Shown piece after piece: positions 21,221-29,717 of a stretch of 64,000 nt of DNA; within the stretch, counting starts at the first letter, position 1; every line of letters starts with the position of its first letter. A program made the translations under genes and the position numbers. The notes below the pieces were generated by a model. It did not search any database. It was not told the origin of the DNA and was given only the letters and a program-made list of their open reading frames with translations. This DNA comes from an uncultured Parabacteroides sp. (GTDB lineage: Bacteria; Bacteroidota; Bacteroidia; Bacteroidales; Tannerellaceae): the NCBI GenBank assembly GCA_949296075.1, contig CASFNG010000009.1:1-64000 (forward strand), read 5' to 3'.

Positions 21221-21323
21221 AAGGAGCTTGCTCATTTTCACATGGACGAGGCGCATCCTATCTTCGGCCATTGGGTCAAAGATAGGAAGAAAACGCGGCA
21301 ATCCGGTCGCGTTCGCCTGCAAA

Positions 21324-21420
21324 TTCCGCTAAAATCGACACCGACTTTTCCGGAAACCTATGTCTTGTTCTTGAGAAAACCCGCTACTGTTTTTTCGGTA
21401 GATAGGCCGCTTCCGGTTTA
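21324..21420. repeat. Intergenic array of about 22-nt units (locus 1)
   Basis: Units begin at 21324, 21346, 21368, 21390 and 21411, a spacing of 21-22 nt. Each starts with a T-rich/CCGG/A-rich core (TTCCGCTAAAATC, TTTTCCGGAAACC, TTCTTGAGAAAACC, TTTTTTCGG, TTCCGG) followed by about 9 unrelated bases. It fills much of the 348-bp gap between the ATPase terminator and the XRE promoter, which contains no gene. Similarity to the array at 60098-60227 supports a repeat family, but the individual units are degenerate. Confidence 0.45.
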
Positions 21421-21423
21421 TCA

Positions 21424-21466
21424 TAAAAAAGCCATCTTCTCCTGAGATAGGAGAGATGGCTTTGTC
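21424..21466 (-). terminator. Terminator of the P-type ATPase gene
   Basis: AAAGCCATCTTCTCCT (21428-21443) pairs with AGGAGAGATGGCTTT (21449-21463) with one bulge. On the minus strand the hairpin is followed by a run of T (As at 21425-21430). Confidence 0.85.
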
Positions 21467-21508
21467 TATGGTTGTTTTTGCCTGTCGGCAGGGGTATCGC
21501 TTCCTCTT

Positions 21509-24187
21509 TTACCGCTTGAATAGCCGGATCAGCTCGCCAACCCATAATACGAGGGAGGAGGAGCCGATGATGATCCCCCAGTCTTCCCAGGAAAGAGGGA
21601 CGACGTTGAACATCGCACCGCCAAAGGTGACGATCAGGTACTGGCCGATCAGGATCAACAGGGCGACAAACAGGAAGCTCTTGCACTCCCCTAAGCGGGC
21701 GAACGCGGATTGTCCCTCCAAGAAGGCCTTCGCGTTGAACATATTCCAGAACTGGAGCATCACGAAGAAGCTGAAGAACCACGAGAGGTCGCGCGGCGAT
21801 AAGCCATCTTCGGCATGGAAGTGGAGCAGCAGCCCCATCAGGATAGCGACGAAGGCGATCCCTACCCCGAAGATATTGTAGGTCATCGGGCGGGTAATGA
21901 TGAAGTCGCCATCCTTCCCGCTCCGGCGGGGCTTGTCCTTCATCACCCGCTCATTGGGCGGAAGCGAGGCGAGCGCCCCGGCGGCGAAGGTGTCCATGAT
22001 CAGGTTGACCCAGAGCATTTGCGTGATGGTCAAGGGAGATTCCGTGCCCAACAGGGATCCTAAGAGCACGATCAGGCAGGCCGCCACGTTGATGGTGAGC
22101 TGGAACAAGAGGAACTTCTGGATGTTCCGGTAGAGCGATCGCCCCCACATCACTGCGCGGGTGATGCTGCTGAACGAGTTGTCGATGATGGTGATGTCGC
22201 TGGCCTCTTTCGCCACGGAGGTTCCGTCGCCCATCGAGAGCCCTACCTGCGCCGCTTTCAGGGCGGGAGCGTCGTTTGTCCCGTCGCCGGTGACGGCCAC
22301 CACCGCCCCCTTCTGCTGCAATAGCCGGACTAACCGCTGCTTGTCGGTAGGGCGTGCGCGGCACATGATCTTCAGCCCCAACACGCGGTCCAAGGCCTCC
22401 TCGTCGCTCAGAGCCTCGAACGCCGGTCCCGTGATGATGGCGCGGTCGGTGTCGTCCGCTTTCCATGTCCCTATCTGACGGGCTATCTCCTTGGCCGTCC
22501 CGGGTGTGTCGCCGGTTACGATCTTCACGTCGATACCCGCGTCTAAACAGCTCTGCACGGCTGCCGGCACATCGGCACGCACCGGGTCGGAGATCGCCAC
22601 GATCCCGAGATAGGTCAGGTCTGTATCCCGCAAACGTCCCTCGGCGAAGAAGCTCTCCGTATGGTTGTCGTCCACGATCTGGTAGGCGAACCCGAGTGTA
22701 CGCATGGCTTGGTTCTGGTAAGCCAGCAGTTGTTTCTCGATTGCCTCCTTGCATTCCGCTGCCGGTTTATAGCTACCGTCTATCGCTACCCGCTTGCTAT
22801 GGGCGAGCACGATCTCGGGAGCTCCTTTCACGTAGAGTACCTTTTTCCCTAACAAGGGCGATTTGACTAAGGTCGCCATATACTTCCGTTCGGTAGAGAA
22901 GGTCAGCTGCTCGATGACCTCCGCTCCCTCTCTCAATCCTAAGTAGTTCTGTCCTTGACTGTTCAGCCAGAGTAACAGGGCCGCCTCGGTAGGATTACCC
23001 ATCGTCTTCACCTTACCCTCCGAGAAGTCGAGGAAGGCGGTGGAGTTGGCTGAGATCCCCTCCTTGATCAGGTTACTCAGTTCATCGTCGCCTATCCGTT
23101 GGTCCTTGAGGTTATAGAAGTTCGTCTGGTGTACCTGCATCTGGTTTTGGGTCAATGTCCCGGTCTTGTCCGTGCAAATGACGGTCGTGGCACCCATTGT
23201 CTCGCAGGCGTGCATCTTCCGGACGAGGTTGTTCGTCTTGAGCATCCGGTTCATGCTAAGCGCCAAGCTCAAGGTGACGCTCATCGGTAGTCCCTCCGGT
23301 ACGGAAACCACGATCAAGGTGACGGCCACCATGAAGTAATTCAGCAGATGCGCGATGATGTCCATGACCGGGGCTCCAGCGAAACTGTCGGATAGCAGGT
23401 ATTTCACGACCAAGGCGATGAAGGTGACTCCGGCGATGGTGTATCCTGCCTTGCTGATCACGCCGGCAAGTCCCTTCAGCTGGATTTGCAGGGGTGTGTC
23501 GATGTCGTTCTCGATTTGCGAGCCTTCATATACCTTTCCGTATCCGGTAGCGTCGCCTACCTTCTCTACCTGCATGATGCCGTGGCCGTCCACTACGGTC
23601 GTTCCCCGCATGACCACGTTTGAGGGGTAGGTAGCCTCGGGATCGAAATCGGCCTCGTTGGTCGTCTTGCTGATGATCGGCTCGCCGGTTAGGGTAGACT
23701 CATTGATCTGCAAGGAGATCGCTTCCAATAGTCGCCCATCGGCAGGCACTTCCTCCCCGGTTTCCAAGATGACAATATCTCCTACGACTACCTCTTTCTT
23801 CGGGATCTGGCAGATGTTCCCCTCGCGGATCACCTTGACCAATACGTCGTCGTTCACCGTGTTCAGTATGTCGAACGCCTTGTTCGCCTTCACCTCGAAT
23901 ACGAAACCGACGCAACTGGCGAGCATGATGGCGAAGAAGATCCCGACGGGCTCTAAGAAAGCGGTGAAGCCTTTCGCCTCGGGTCCCCAGCAGTGTACGC
24001 CGGCGATGACCATCGATAGCAGCCAGGCTACCAGTAATATCCGTATGATAGGATCCTCGAATTTCTCTAAGAATTGGCTCCATAAGGAGGCTTTTGCGGG
24101 TGGGGTCAATATGTTCTCCCCATGTGTACGTTTGCTTTCCTCAACCTCTTGTTGGGTTAATCCGTAGTACTGTTGCTTTTTCTCCAT
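21509..24187 (-). CDS. Calcium-translocating P-type ATPase
   Basis: At 892 aa it is a P2-type ion pump in the inner membrane. The phosphorylation site DKTGTLT has its aspartate near residue 340, the M4 ion-binding motif is VPEGLP (about 300), the actuator loop is LTGEP, and the hinge is GDGTNDAPALK. Layout is the N-terminal cation ATPase domain, two membrane pairs, the catalytic domain, then six C-terminal helices. By motif it is closest to PMCA/SERCA-like calcium pumps. Manganese or other divalent ions cannot be excluded. It is a single gene with its own terminator. Confidence 0.9.
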   Translation of the reverse strand: MEKKQQYYGLTQQEVEESKRTHGENILTPPAKASLWSQFLEKFEDPIIRILLVAWLLSMVIAGVHCWGPEAKGFTAFLEPVGIFFAIMLASCVGFVFEVKANKAFDILNTVNDDVLVKVIREGNICQIPKKEVVVGDIVILETGEEVPADGRLLEAISLQINESTLTGEPIISKTTNEADFDPEATYPSNVVMRGTTVVDGHGIMQVEKVGDATGYGKVYEGSQIENDIDTPLQIQLKGLAGVISKAGYTIAGVTFIALVVKYLLSDSFAGAPVMDIIAHLLNYFMVAVTLIVVSVPEGLPMSVTLSLALSMNRMLKTNNLVRKMHACETMGATTVICTDKTGTLTQNQMQVHQTNFYNLKDQRIGDDELSNLIKEGISANSTAFLDFSEGKVKTMGNPTEAALLLWLNSQGQNYLGLREGAEVIEQLTFSTERKYMATLVKSPLLGKKVLYVKGAPEIVLAHSKRVAIDGSYKPAAECKEAIEKQLLAYQNQAMRTLGFAYQIVDDNHTESFFAEGRLRDTDLTYLGIVAISDPVRADVPAAVQSCLDAGIDVKIVTGDTPGTAKEIARQIGTWKADDTDRAIITGPAFEALSDEEALDRVLGLKIMCRARPTDKQRLVRLLQQKGAVVAVTGDGTNDAPALKAAQVGLSMGDGTSVAKEASDITIIDNSFSSITRAVMWGRSLYRNIQKFLLFQLTINVAACLIVLLGSLLGTESPLTITQMLWVNLIMDTFAAGALASLPPNERVMKDKPRRSGKDGDFIITRPMTYNIFGVGIAFVAILMGLLLHFHAEDGLSPRDLSWFFSFFVMLQFWNMFNAKAFLEGQSAFARLGECKSFLFVALLILIGQYLIVTFGGAMFNVVPLSWEDWGIIIGSSSLVLWVGELIRLFKR

Positions 24188-24320
24188 AAATTGTTAATCT
24201 AAACCATGAAAAATGGGTAGGCAAATTACGTAAAGTCGCCCGACATATACAAGCGTTCCGCCTTTTTGCTATATTTGTGTAGATATAGAATGGATTGATT
24301 TTAAATTTTTTTAGAGGATC

Positions 24321-24656
24321 ATGAGAAAAGTCATATGTATGTTGGGGCTGATGCTTGCCCTGAACGCTTGCCAATCAAAAGATTCGTATATGAAAGATTT
24401 CCGCGGCTTCGTGAATGAGGTAGAGCTGGAAGCGGCGGGTTACAGCGATAAGGATTGGGAAAAGGCGGATCAGAGGTTTACGGATCTCTCCACCGAGGAG
24501 TACGTGAGGTTCGAGGAAAACCTGACCCCTGACGAGAAAGCCGAGATTGTCAAGCTGCAAGCTACCTATTCGGCGGTCAAGATGAAGGCAGGCGTGAAGG
24601 GAGCCGCCAAGAAAGTGGATAAACTGCTGGAAGGAATACGGGAAGGGACAAAATAA
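24321..24656 (+). CDS. Small lipoprotein, DUF6565-like
   Basis: A 111-aa protein with a type II signal peptide (MRKVICMLGLMLALNAC, lipid-modified cysteine at 17) and an acidic/basic helical body rich in E, K and D. By memory it resembles DUF6565 proteins of Bacteroidales, whose role is unknown. It is probably anchored in the membrane facing the periplasm. A TATATTTG -7 box lies at 24270-24277, and a shared terminator follows at 24675-24721. Confidence 0.75.
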   Translation: MRKVICMLGLMLALNACQSKDSYMKDFRGFVNEVELEAAGYSDKDWEKADQRFTDLSTEEYVRFEENLTPDEKAEIVKLQATYSAVKMKAGVKGAAKKVDKLLEGIREGTK

Positions 24657-24674
24657 TCCTCGCGGGGAAAAAGG

Positions 24675-24722
24675 AAAACCCTCGGCGGGCTTCTCTGAAA
24701 AGATGGCTACCGAGGGTTTTTC
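24675..24722. terminator. Bidirectional terminator
   Basis: AAAACCCTCGG (24675-24685) pairs with CCGAGGGTTTT (24710-24720) across a 24-nt loop. There is a T-run on the plus side and A residues upstream, so it can end both the lipoprotein gene and the convergent peptidase gene. Confidence 0.8.
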
Positions 24723-24749
24723 GTATACGGTCTGTCAAACGGCGTATGC

Positions 24750-25949
24750 CTATTTGATACCTAATTTAGCCTTGATGGATGCGGGAATGGCGTCTTTGTG
24801 CACCACGATGTTCATCGTCTTGTAGGCGACAAAGGCTTCCGAAGCGTACCAAGTCCCCTTGTAGGTGTTATCGGTTCCCCAAGAGTTCTTCACCATATAG
24901 AACTTCTTGCCCGTCTGATCCTTGGCGATTCCATAGATCTGCATACCATGATCGTCGGTCGTCTGATAATTGTCGTAACCCGCCTGACGCATCTCTTGCG
25001 TGATGGTCAACTCCTCGCACGGGCTCTTCAGCAGTTTCTTGATCTCGTCCTGCTTCTGGCTCTTGCTCAGCCCTAACCAACGGTCTTGGTCGGAGCCGCT
25101 TCGCTCCATCGCCTCGATGTCCGGCACGACTGCTATCCCCTCGCGGCTGAAACCTGTCTCGCTTACGTCGGCACCCCAGGCGATCGTGTAGCCATTGTTG
25201 ATCGCGTTGTCGAATACCTGCATGAACTCATCCAACGGCAAGTTATAGGAATCGGACCAACGCCAGTTATCTTGTACCTCGATCGGGAAGGCGGTATAGA
25301 ACGGATGGTGCGTGAAAGAGGTCAACGATACGTAATCGTCCGGGTTGATGCCCAGCTCTTTCGCGAAGCTCATCGGGGTATATTCTTTCCCTTTGTAGGT
25401 GAATTTCTCGGGAAGCTCGCCTAAGTAAGCGTCGATGATGCCGTCGAAGCCTTTCTTCCATGCGGTAGTCAGCTTACGGTTTGGGTCTTCGATGATCGCT
25501 TTCACGTAAGCGGTCGCGGCTTGCTCCATCTCGCCGTGCACATGCATCGTCTCCCCGTATTGCAAACCAGTCATTACCTCCTCCGGGACGATCCCGTAGT
25601 GTTTCCATGCGTAGAGCACGTCGTAGAAGGAACCTCCTTGCGCGAAGTTGAGGAACCCGTGCAGGCGCACGAACTTATCGGCCTTGTCCTTATAGGAATG
25701 GTTCACGATATACATCTCCGAGAGATCATATTCCCCTTTACCCATGCGGAGCAGCTCTGATTCCAGGAAGCCCAACGTAGAGAAGCACCAGCACGTCCCG
25801 GTGCGGTTCTGGTTTTTCACGGGAGTAATCTTTAACTCTTTTACGGGGGTGAACTGATACCCCTCGCTCTTTTCCTGCGCATGAGCCGGAACCGATAGCG
25901 CGCAAGCGAACAACAGGCTTGTCGCTATGAATGTATTCTTCAGTATCAT
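24750..25949 (-). CDS. Secreted C1-family cysteine peptidase (aminopeptidase C/bleomycin hydrolase type)
   Basis: A 399-aa papain-fold peptidase of the C1B group. The catalytic set is visible: glutamine and cysteine in NQNRTGTCWCF (Q47, C53), histidine in DDHGMQ (about 334) and asparagine in KNSWG (about 355). Unlike cytoplasmic PepC it has a signal peptide (about residues 1-24, ending PAHAQ), so it acts in the periplasm or outside. It probably trims peptides from host or dietary protein. A TACATTTG -7 box (25983-25976, minus) lies 26 bp upstream. Confidence 0.92.
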   Translation of the reverse strand: MILKNTFIATSLLFACALSVPAHAQEKSEGYQFTPVKELKITPVKNQNRTGTCWCFSTLGFLESELLRMGKGEYDLSEMYIVNHSYKDKADKFVRLHGFLNFAQGGSFYDVLYAWKHYGIVPEEVMTGLQYGETMHVHGEMEQAATAYVKAIIEDPNRKLTTAWKKGFDGIIDAYLGELPEKFTYKGKEYTPMSFAKELGINPDDYVSLTSFTHHPFYTAFPIEVQDNWRWSDSYNLPLDEFMQVFDNAINNGYTIAWGADVSETGFSREGIAVVPDIEAMERSGSDQDRWLGLSKSQKQDEIKKLLKSPCEELTITQEMRQAGYDNYQTTDDHGMQIYGIAKDQTGKKFYMVKNSWGTDNTYKGTWYASEAFVAYKTMNIVVHKDAIPASIKAKLGIK

Positions 25950-26082
25950 TTTTATAAAATTTGGTTTCTAAAGTACAAATGTAGTGGATTTCTTCTTTAC
26001 TTCCTACCGATCCGGAAGCGGATTCGGGTATTTTATTTAACTTCGCTTGAGAAGGAACAATCATTTATTAAATCATAAAGCT

Positions 26083-26889
26083 ATGAAACTAACGATTATC
26101 GGCTCGGGCAATATGGGCGGTTCTATTGCCAAGGGCCTCGCTAAAGGAAAGATTGTCAGTGCCGCCGACATTACTTGTACTGCCCTGTCTGACGCTACGC
26201 TGGAGAAGATGCGTGCCGCCAATCCCGACTTCGTCTTGACGCATGACAACCGGGAAGCGGTACGTGGGGCGGATGTCGTCATTCTCGCCGTCAAGCCTTG
26301 GAAGGTAGAGGCGGTCATCGACGAGATCCGTCCGGCGCTTGATTTCGAGAAGCAGGTGTTTGTCTCTGTCGCGGCGGGCATCACGTCTGACCAGCTCGTT
26401 GACTTCCTGAGCCGCGACCCGGAGTGTGGGGGCCCTGCCATCCCCGCTGTATTCATCGCGATGCCCAATACGGCGATCGAGGTGGGAAGCGGGGTGACTT
26501 TCCTCTCGCCGCGCAATGCCTCGAAGGGGCAGATCGATTTAGTGGTAAGTCTCTTCAACGAGTTGGGATATGCCCAGTTGATCGAGGAAAGGCTTATATC
26601 CGCCGGGAGCGCTTTGGCCTCTTGCGGTATTGCTTTCGCGTTGCGTTATATACGGGCCGCTATCGCTGGGGGCGTGGAGTTAGGATTCTATCCTCAGCAG
26701 ACGCAGGAGCTTGTGGCGCATACCGTGCGGGGCGCGGTGGATCTTTTGCTGACAAACAAGAGCGACCCGGAGGCGGAGATCGACAAGGTGACCACGCCGG
26801 GAGGATTCACGATACGGGGATTGAACGAGATGGAGCACGCCGGTTTCACCTCTGCCGTGATCCGCGGGCTGAAAGCTTGCCGTTATTGA
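26083..26889 (+). CDS. proC: Pyrroline-5-carboxylate reductase
   Basis: Last step of proline synthesis: reduction of pyrroline-5-carboxylate with NAD(P)H. It is 268 aa from the chosen start. The Rossmann motif IIGSGNMGGSIAKGL begins at residue 4, and the C-terminal family signature VTTPGGFTIRGLNEME is complete. An in-frame ATG 36 nt upstream (26047) would add a tail outside the family and is rejected; the chosen ATG places the nucleotide fold at the N-terminus. It is separate from proBA and transcribed in the opposite direction. Confidence 0.96.
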   Translation: MKLTIIGSGNMGGSIAKGLAKGKIVSAADITCTALSDATLEKMRAANPDFVLTHDNREAVRGADVVILAVKPWKVEAVIDEIRPALDFEKQVFVSVAAGITSDQLVDFLSRDPECGGPAIPAVFIAMPNTAIEVGSGVTFLSPRNASKGQIDLVVSLFNELGYAQLIEERLISAGSALASCGIAFALRYIRAAIAGGVELGFYPQQTQELVAHTVRGAVDLLLTNKSDPEAEIDKVTTPGGFTIRGLNEMEHAGFTSAVIRGLKACRY

Positions 26890-26915
26890 GCCGTGAGGAG
26901 GTGGACCAGATGAGT

Positions 26916-26965
26916 GCCGGGGCATTTGGAATGGGGGAGATGTCTCCCTTCCTAAATGCCCCGGC
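26916..26965. other. Long GC-rich hairpin without a T-tract
   Basis: A perfect 12-bp outer stem (26916-26927 with 26954-26965) continues through an inner GGAA/TTCC and GGGAG/CTCCC stem, making a rod of about 21 bp just after proC. No T-run follows on either strand, so it is not a standard terminator. It may protect the mRNA 3' end or stop transcription with Rho. Confidence 0.7.
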
Positions 26966-27018
26966 GTTGTATCAGGCGGACAATTCCATAGGGTTACTTG
27001 GGAGGTAACCCATACTTT

Positions 27019-27049
27019 GGCTAGGAATCATGCACGATGATTCCTAGCC
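27019..27049. other. Perfect 13-bp hairpin between convergent genes
   Basis: GGCTAGGAATCAT (27019-27031) pairs perfectly with ATGATTCCTAGCC (27037-27049) around a 5-nt loop. It lies between proC and the convergent restriction-modification gene. The downstream sequence is only weakly T-rich (TATCCCTATCTTT), so the terminator assignment is tentative. Confidence 0.65.
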
Positions 27050-27094
27050 TATCCCTATCTTTCGTAATCAGGAGAGTTGAGTATGCGTTTTGCC

Positions 27095-29536
27095 TTATCG
27101 TAACAAAAAACCGTATTCATATACCTTGGGTTTGATCTTACGGGCTAATCGTTTCAGGCTTTGCCGCAGAGTGGCGATCAGTTCCGTGTAATGCGGGTCA
27201 TCGCTGTCGGCGTTCATCTTGCCTTTCTCGTTCGTGCCTTGGAAGTAGAGGCGGATGTCGTAGAGGGAGGCGTTGGTGTCGGCATCCGGCTGGGCGTGAT
27301 AATAGTGCCAGAGGGCACGCCCCGCATCCATCACGGCTTGCGCCTCGGGAGAGAAAACGATCGGGGTTGCCTCCGCGCTCTCGTCTCGCTCCGTGGCTTG
27401 GTTGAACAGGTCTGGCTTGATCTCTTGCCTCGGTCTGTTCTTTCCCCGGATGTAATCGCTCATGAAGTGGCTCTCGAACCGCTCCTTGGCATCCACTTCT
27501 TGTTCGGTGAAAGGAATCCAGTGGTTCGTGCCTTGTTTACTTTGGATGTTATTGTTGAACAATGTATAAGCGAGACAATCCGATTGAAACTCCTTGTCAG
27601 CCTCCCATCCGTCGTTCGGGTAAAGGAACTGGTCGCGGTCGTTGAGCCAAGTGGCGGGGATGGCGTGCTTGATCGCATAAAAAATACAACCTTGCAAGAA
27701 GTTCTGATCGGTTAGCCAGCTTCCTCTTGGATTTGGTAGTTGATTTTTGTCGTTGATGATAAAGTTCAGGTTAACACCTTGAAAGTCGTTTTCCCGGTTG
27801 GACATATATCCTATATTCATTCCTTTCTTGGCTCTTGTCTCAATCATCCATTGGGTGAGTGTCTGTTTCCCGTCATAGTTATAGATGTGCTTGTTCCCGA
27901 TGAATTTCCCGGTCTGGTCATATACTTCTGCGGAGATTCTCTTAAATGGCTCTTGACAGGAAGTGTGCCAGATGAAGAAGCCTATCGGGAATTGTCCTCT
28001 GACGTTATCAAACGTATTGGCCGGAACCAAAAATAATCGACCGAGCTTCGCTCGGAAAGAGTTCCGGAAATCGCGGAAGTTGGGTCCTTGCAGAATTTTC
28101 AAAGTTGAAAATTCTGCAAGGACCGCTGTAGGGATTTCGTGATAAATTCTGATGAGAAACTGGGCGAAGAGTTCTTTTGTTGCGATCCCGATGCTTTTTG
28201 AATATCGCGTTCTTACATCAGTAAAGGATATTTCTCTTTTGTTTATCCGTTCTTTTTCCAAGAGACGTTTTGTCCCTGTTTCCGCATACGGTGGGTTGAT
28301 ATAAATAACCAATTTCTTCCGTTTCTCCGGATCATTGATAATGTCCCGCAAGGACTGTGGCAGTTTGGTGAACGGATCGTTCAGGAAATCGAACTGGAAG
28401 ACATGCTTATCCAGCAGGTTCAGATGGTTGTTGGCGATCAGGTCGTGCATCACCTTCACGTCCTGTGCGTCGAGCGTGGATGCCCATACATTATATTTAT
28501 TGGTAAGTCCGGCGAGGAGATTGCCCGTCCCCGCAGCGCAATCCCAGATATAATATTCGTCTTGCCAATCCTCGCCCAACTCGGCGGCGATGTATTGCTG
28601 CGACAACTCCACCCACTGCCTCGGGGTGAAATAAGAGCCCTTGCGCTCGCGTACGTCTTGCGGCACGAGCAGGTCACGACGCTCTACGATGTAATCCCAG
28701 TATTCGCGGCGGGGCGGGCGGTTATAGCGGTTCCAGAATTGCGTGTGGGCGACTTGCCTGTCGTTGAACTCCACGGTCTCGAAGCTCAGCGACCCGGTGG
28801 CCTTGCGTTGGATATTATATACGTAACGGTCGCTGCGTAGCAATACGAACAGCTTCTCCCGGAGCGATATGTTATGTTCGCTGAGGATGTCGGCCAGGTA
28901 GAAATCCGCATCGATCAGTCCCTCTTGCTTGGCGATCTCCCAATCCACGGCGATCGTTGGCTTCACCTCTTTCACCCATTTCTGGTAAATATGCGTGAAA
29001 TTGTTCTTGTTGATGCGGATCTTGGATAGGCTCGACTTGCCGACGATCAGGTTATTCCGGATGAATGTCTTGAGTTCTTGGTCGTCGATGCCGAAGCGGT
29101 AGAGCAGAACCTCCCGCTCGATCTCCTCCTTCACCTGCCCGTATAGCTGGCGAAATTCCTTCGTATCGTGATCGCTGGGCGCGACGTTCCAGTTGAAATC
29201 ATTCTGGTAAAACACGTCGATGATGTTCGTGTAAGGCAGGAAGGCGATCTTCTCCGCGTCGAATGCCCCGAGGAAGGAGGGCGGCAGGTGTTTGTCGAAA
29301 GTGCGAGCCTTGCCGATGGTGAGGATCAGTTGCACGAACGATTCGTAAATGTCCTTCCTCGTGCCTGCCTTGGCCTCCGCCCAAAGCAAGGATTCCGTCT
29401 CGAACAGTTCCGCCCCGTCCCGCGGCACAGCGATGCAGAAATCGATCTTCCCGATGATCTGCGTGTTGTCGTAATCCGAGAAATAGTCGTGCGCTACCTT
29501 GTTCTTTAATTCTTCCTCTTGAATGTTTCCGTACAT
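27095..29536 (-). CDS. Single-chain restriction-modification enzyme (type IIG-like), N6-adenine methylase
   Basis: An 813-aa protein. A PD-(D/E)xK-like nuclease motif is suggested near the N-terminus (D32 in KIDFC, then E54-A-K56). A long helical linker leads to a gamma-class adenine methylase: FTPRQWVEL (about 303-311), the SAM motif I DCAAGTGN (332-339) and catalytic motif IV NPPY (414-417). The C-terminal part (about 480-813) probably contains target recognition. No separate specificity or methylase subunit is adjacent, so cleavage, methylation and recognition are inferred to reside in one chain. The recognition site is unknown. Codons for residues about 400-605 are visibly more AT-rich than the rest and contain a perfect 20-bp inverted repeat. 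Confidence 0.85.
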   Translation of the reverse strand: MYGNIQEEELKNKVAHDYFSDYDNTQIIGKIDFCIAVPRDGAELFETESLLWAEAKAGTRKDIYESFVQLILTIGKARTFDKHLPPSFLGAFDAEKIAFLPYTNIIDVFYQNDFNWNVAPSDHDTKEFRQLYGQVKEEIEREVLLYRFGIDDQELKTFIRNNLIVGKSSLSKIRINKNNFTHIYQKWVKEVKPTIAVDWEIAKQEGLIDADFYLADILSEHNISLREKLFVLLRSDRYVYNIQRKATGSLSFETVEFNDRQVAHTQFWNRYNRPPRREYWDYIVERRDLLVPQDVRERKGSYFTPRQWVELSQQYIAAELGEDWQDEYYIWDCAAGTGNLLAGLTNKYNVWASTLDAQDVKVMHDLIANNHLNLLDKHVFQFDFLNDPFTKLPQSLRDIINDPEKRKKLVIYINPPYAETGTKRLLEKERINKREISFTDVRTRYSKSIGIATKELFAQFLIRIYHEIPTAVLAEFSTLKILQGPNFRDFRNSFRAKLGRLFLVPANTFDNVRGQFPIGFFIWHTSCQEPFKRISAEVYDQTGKFIGNKHIYNYDGKQTLTQWMIETRAKKGMNIGYMSNRENDFQGVNLNFIINDKNQLPNPRGSWLTDQNFLQGCIFYAIKHAIPATWLNDRDQFLYPNDGWEADKEFQSDCLAYTLFNNNIQSKQGTNHWIPFTEQEVDAKERFESHFMSDYIRGKNRPRQEIKPDLFNQATERDESAEATPIVFSPEAQAVMDAGRALWHYYHAQPDADTNASLYDIRLYFQGTNEKGKMNADSDDPHYTELIATLRQSLKRLARKIKPKVYEYGFLLR
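28083..28124. repeat. Perfect 20-bp inverted repeat inside the restriction-modification gene
   Basis: The arm at 28083-28102 is the exact reverse complement of 28105-28124, with a 2-nt centre. It encodes residues about 471-485, including the EFSTLK-ILQGP segment. A 20-bp perfect palindrome is far beyond chance in 64 kb. Confidence 0.95.
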
Positions 29537-29581
29537 GGCTTGATTTAAGTTGTGATATTGCTGAACGCGAATATAGGGATG

Positions 29582-29638
29582 TTTTCACAAAAGCTTCTCC
29601 TGGTTTCCGGAAAAGCATGGCGATGCTTTCGGGAAAGG
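29582..29638. repeat. Intergenic array of about 22-nt units (locus 2)
   Basis: Three cores, TTTTCACAAAAGC, TTTCCGGAAAAGC and CTTTCGGGAAAGG, have their A-runs ending at 29592, 29614 and 29636, exactly 22 nt apart. One spacer contains ATGGCGATG, which recurs at 52848-52856 next to another core. It lies in the 181-bp divergent gap between the restriction-modification gene and the GNAT gene. Confidence 0.5.
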
Positions 29639-29717
29639 GTGGGGAAGAAATAGGGGGCGGATTTCCGCGTTATCCGACGAATGGCTACTTTCGCGGATAG
29701 ATTAACGGAAAGAGAAG

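Noticed and set aside
21257-21286. Inverted repeat CCTATCTT / AAGATAGG as an operator or promoter
   Set aside because: Short arms with 14-nt spacing; the embedded TATCTTTG-like boxes lack a -33 box at a suitable distance.
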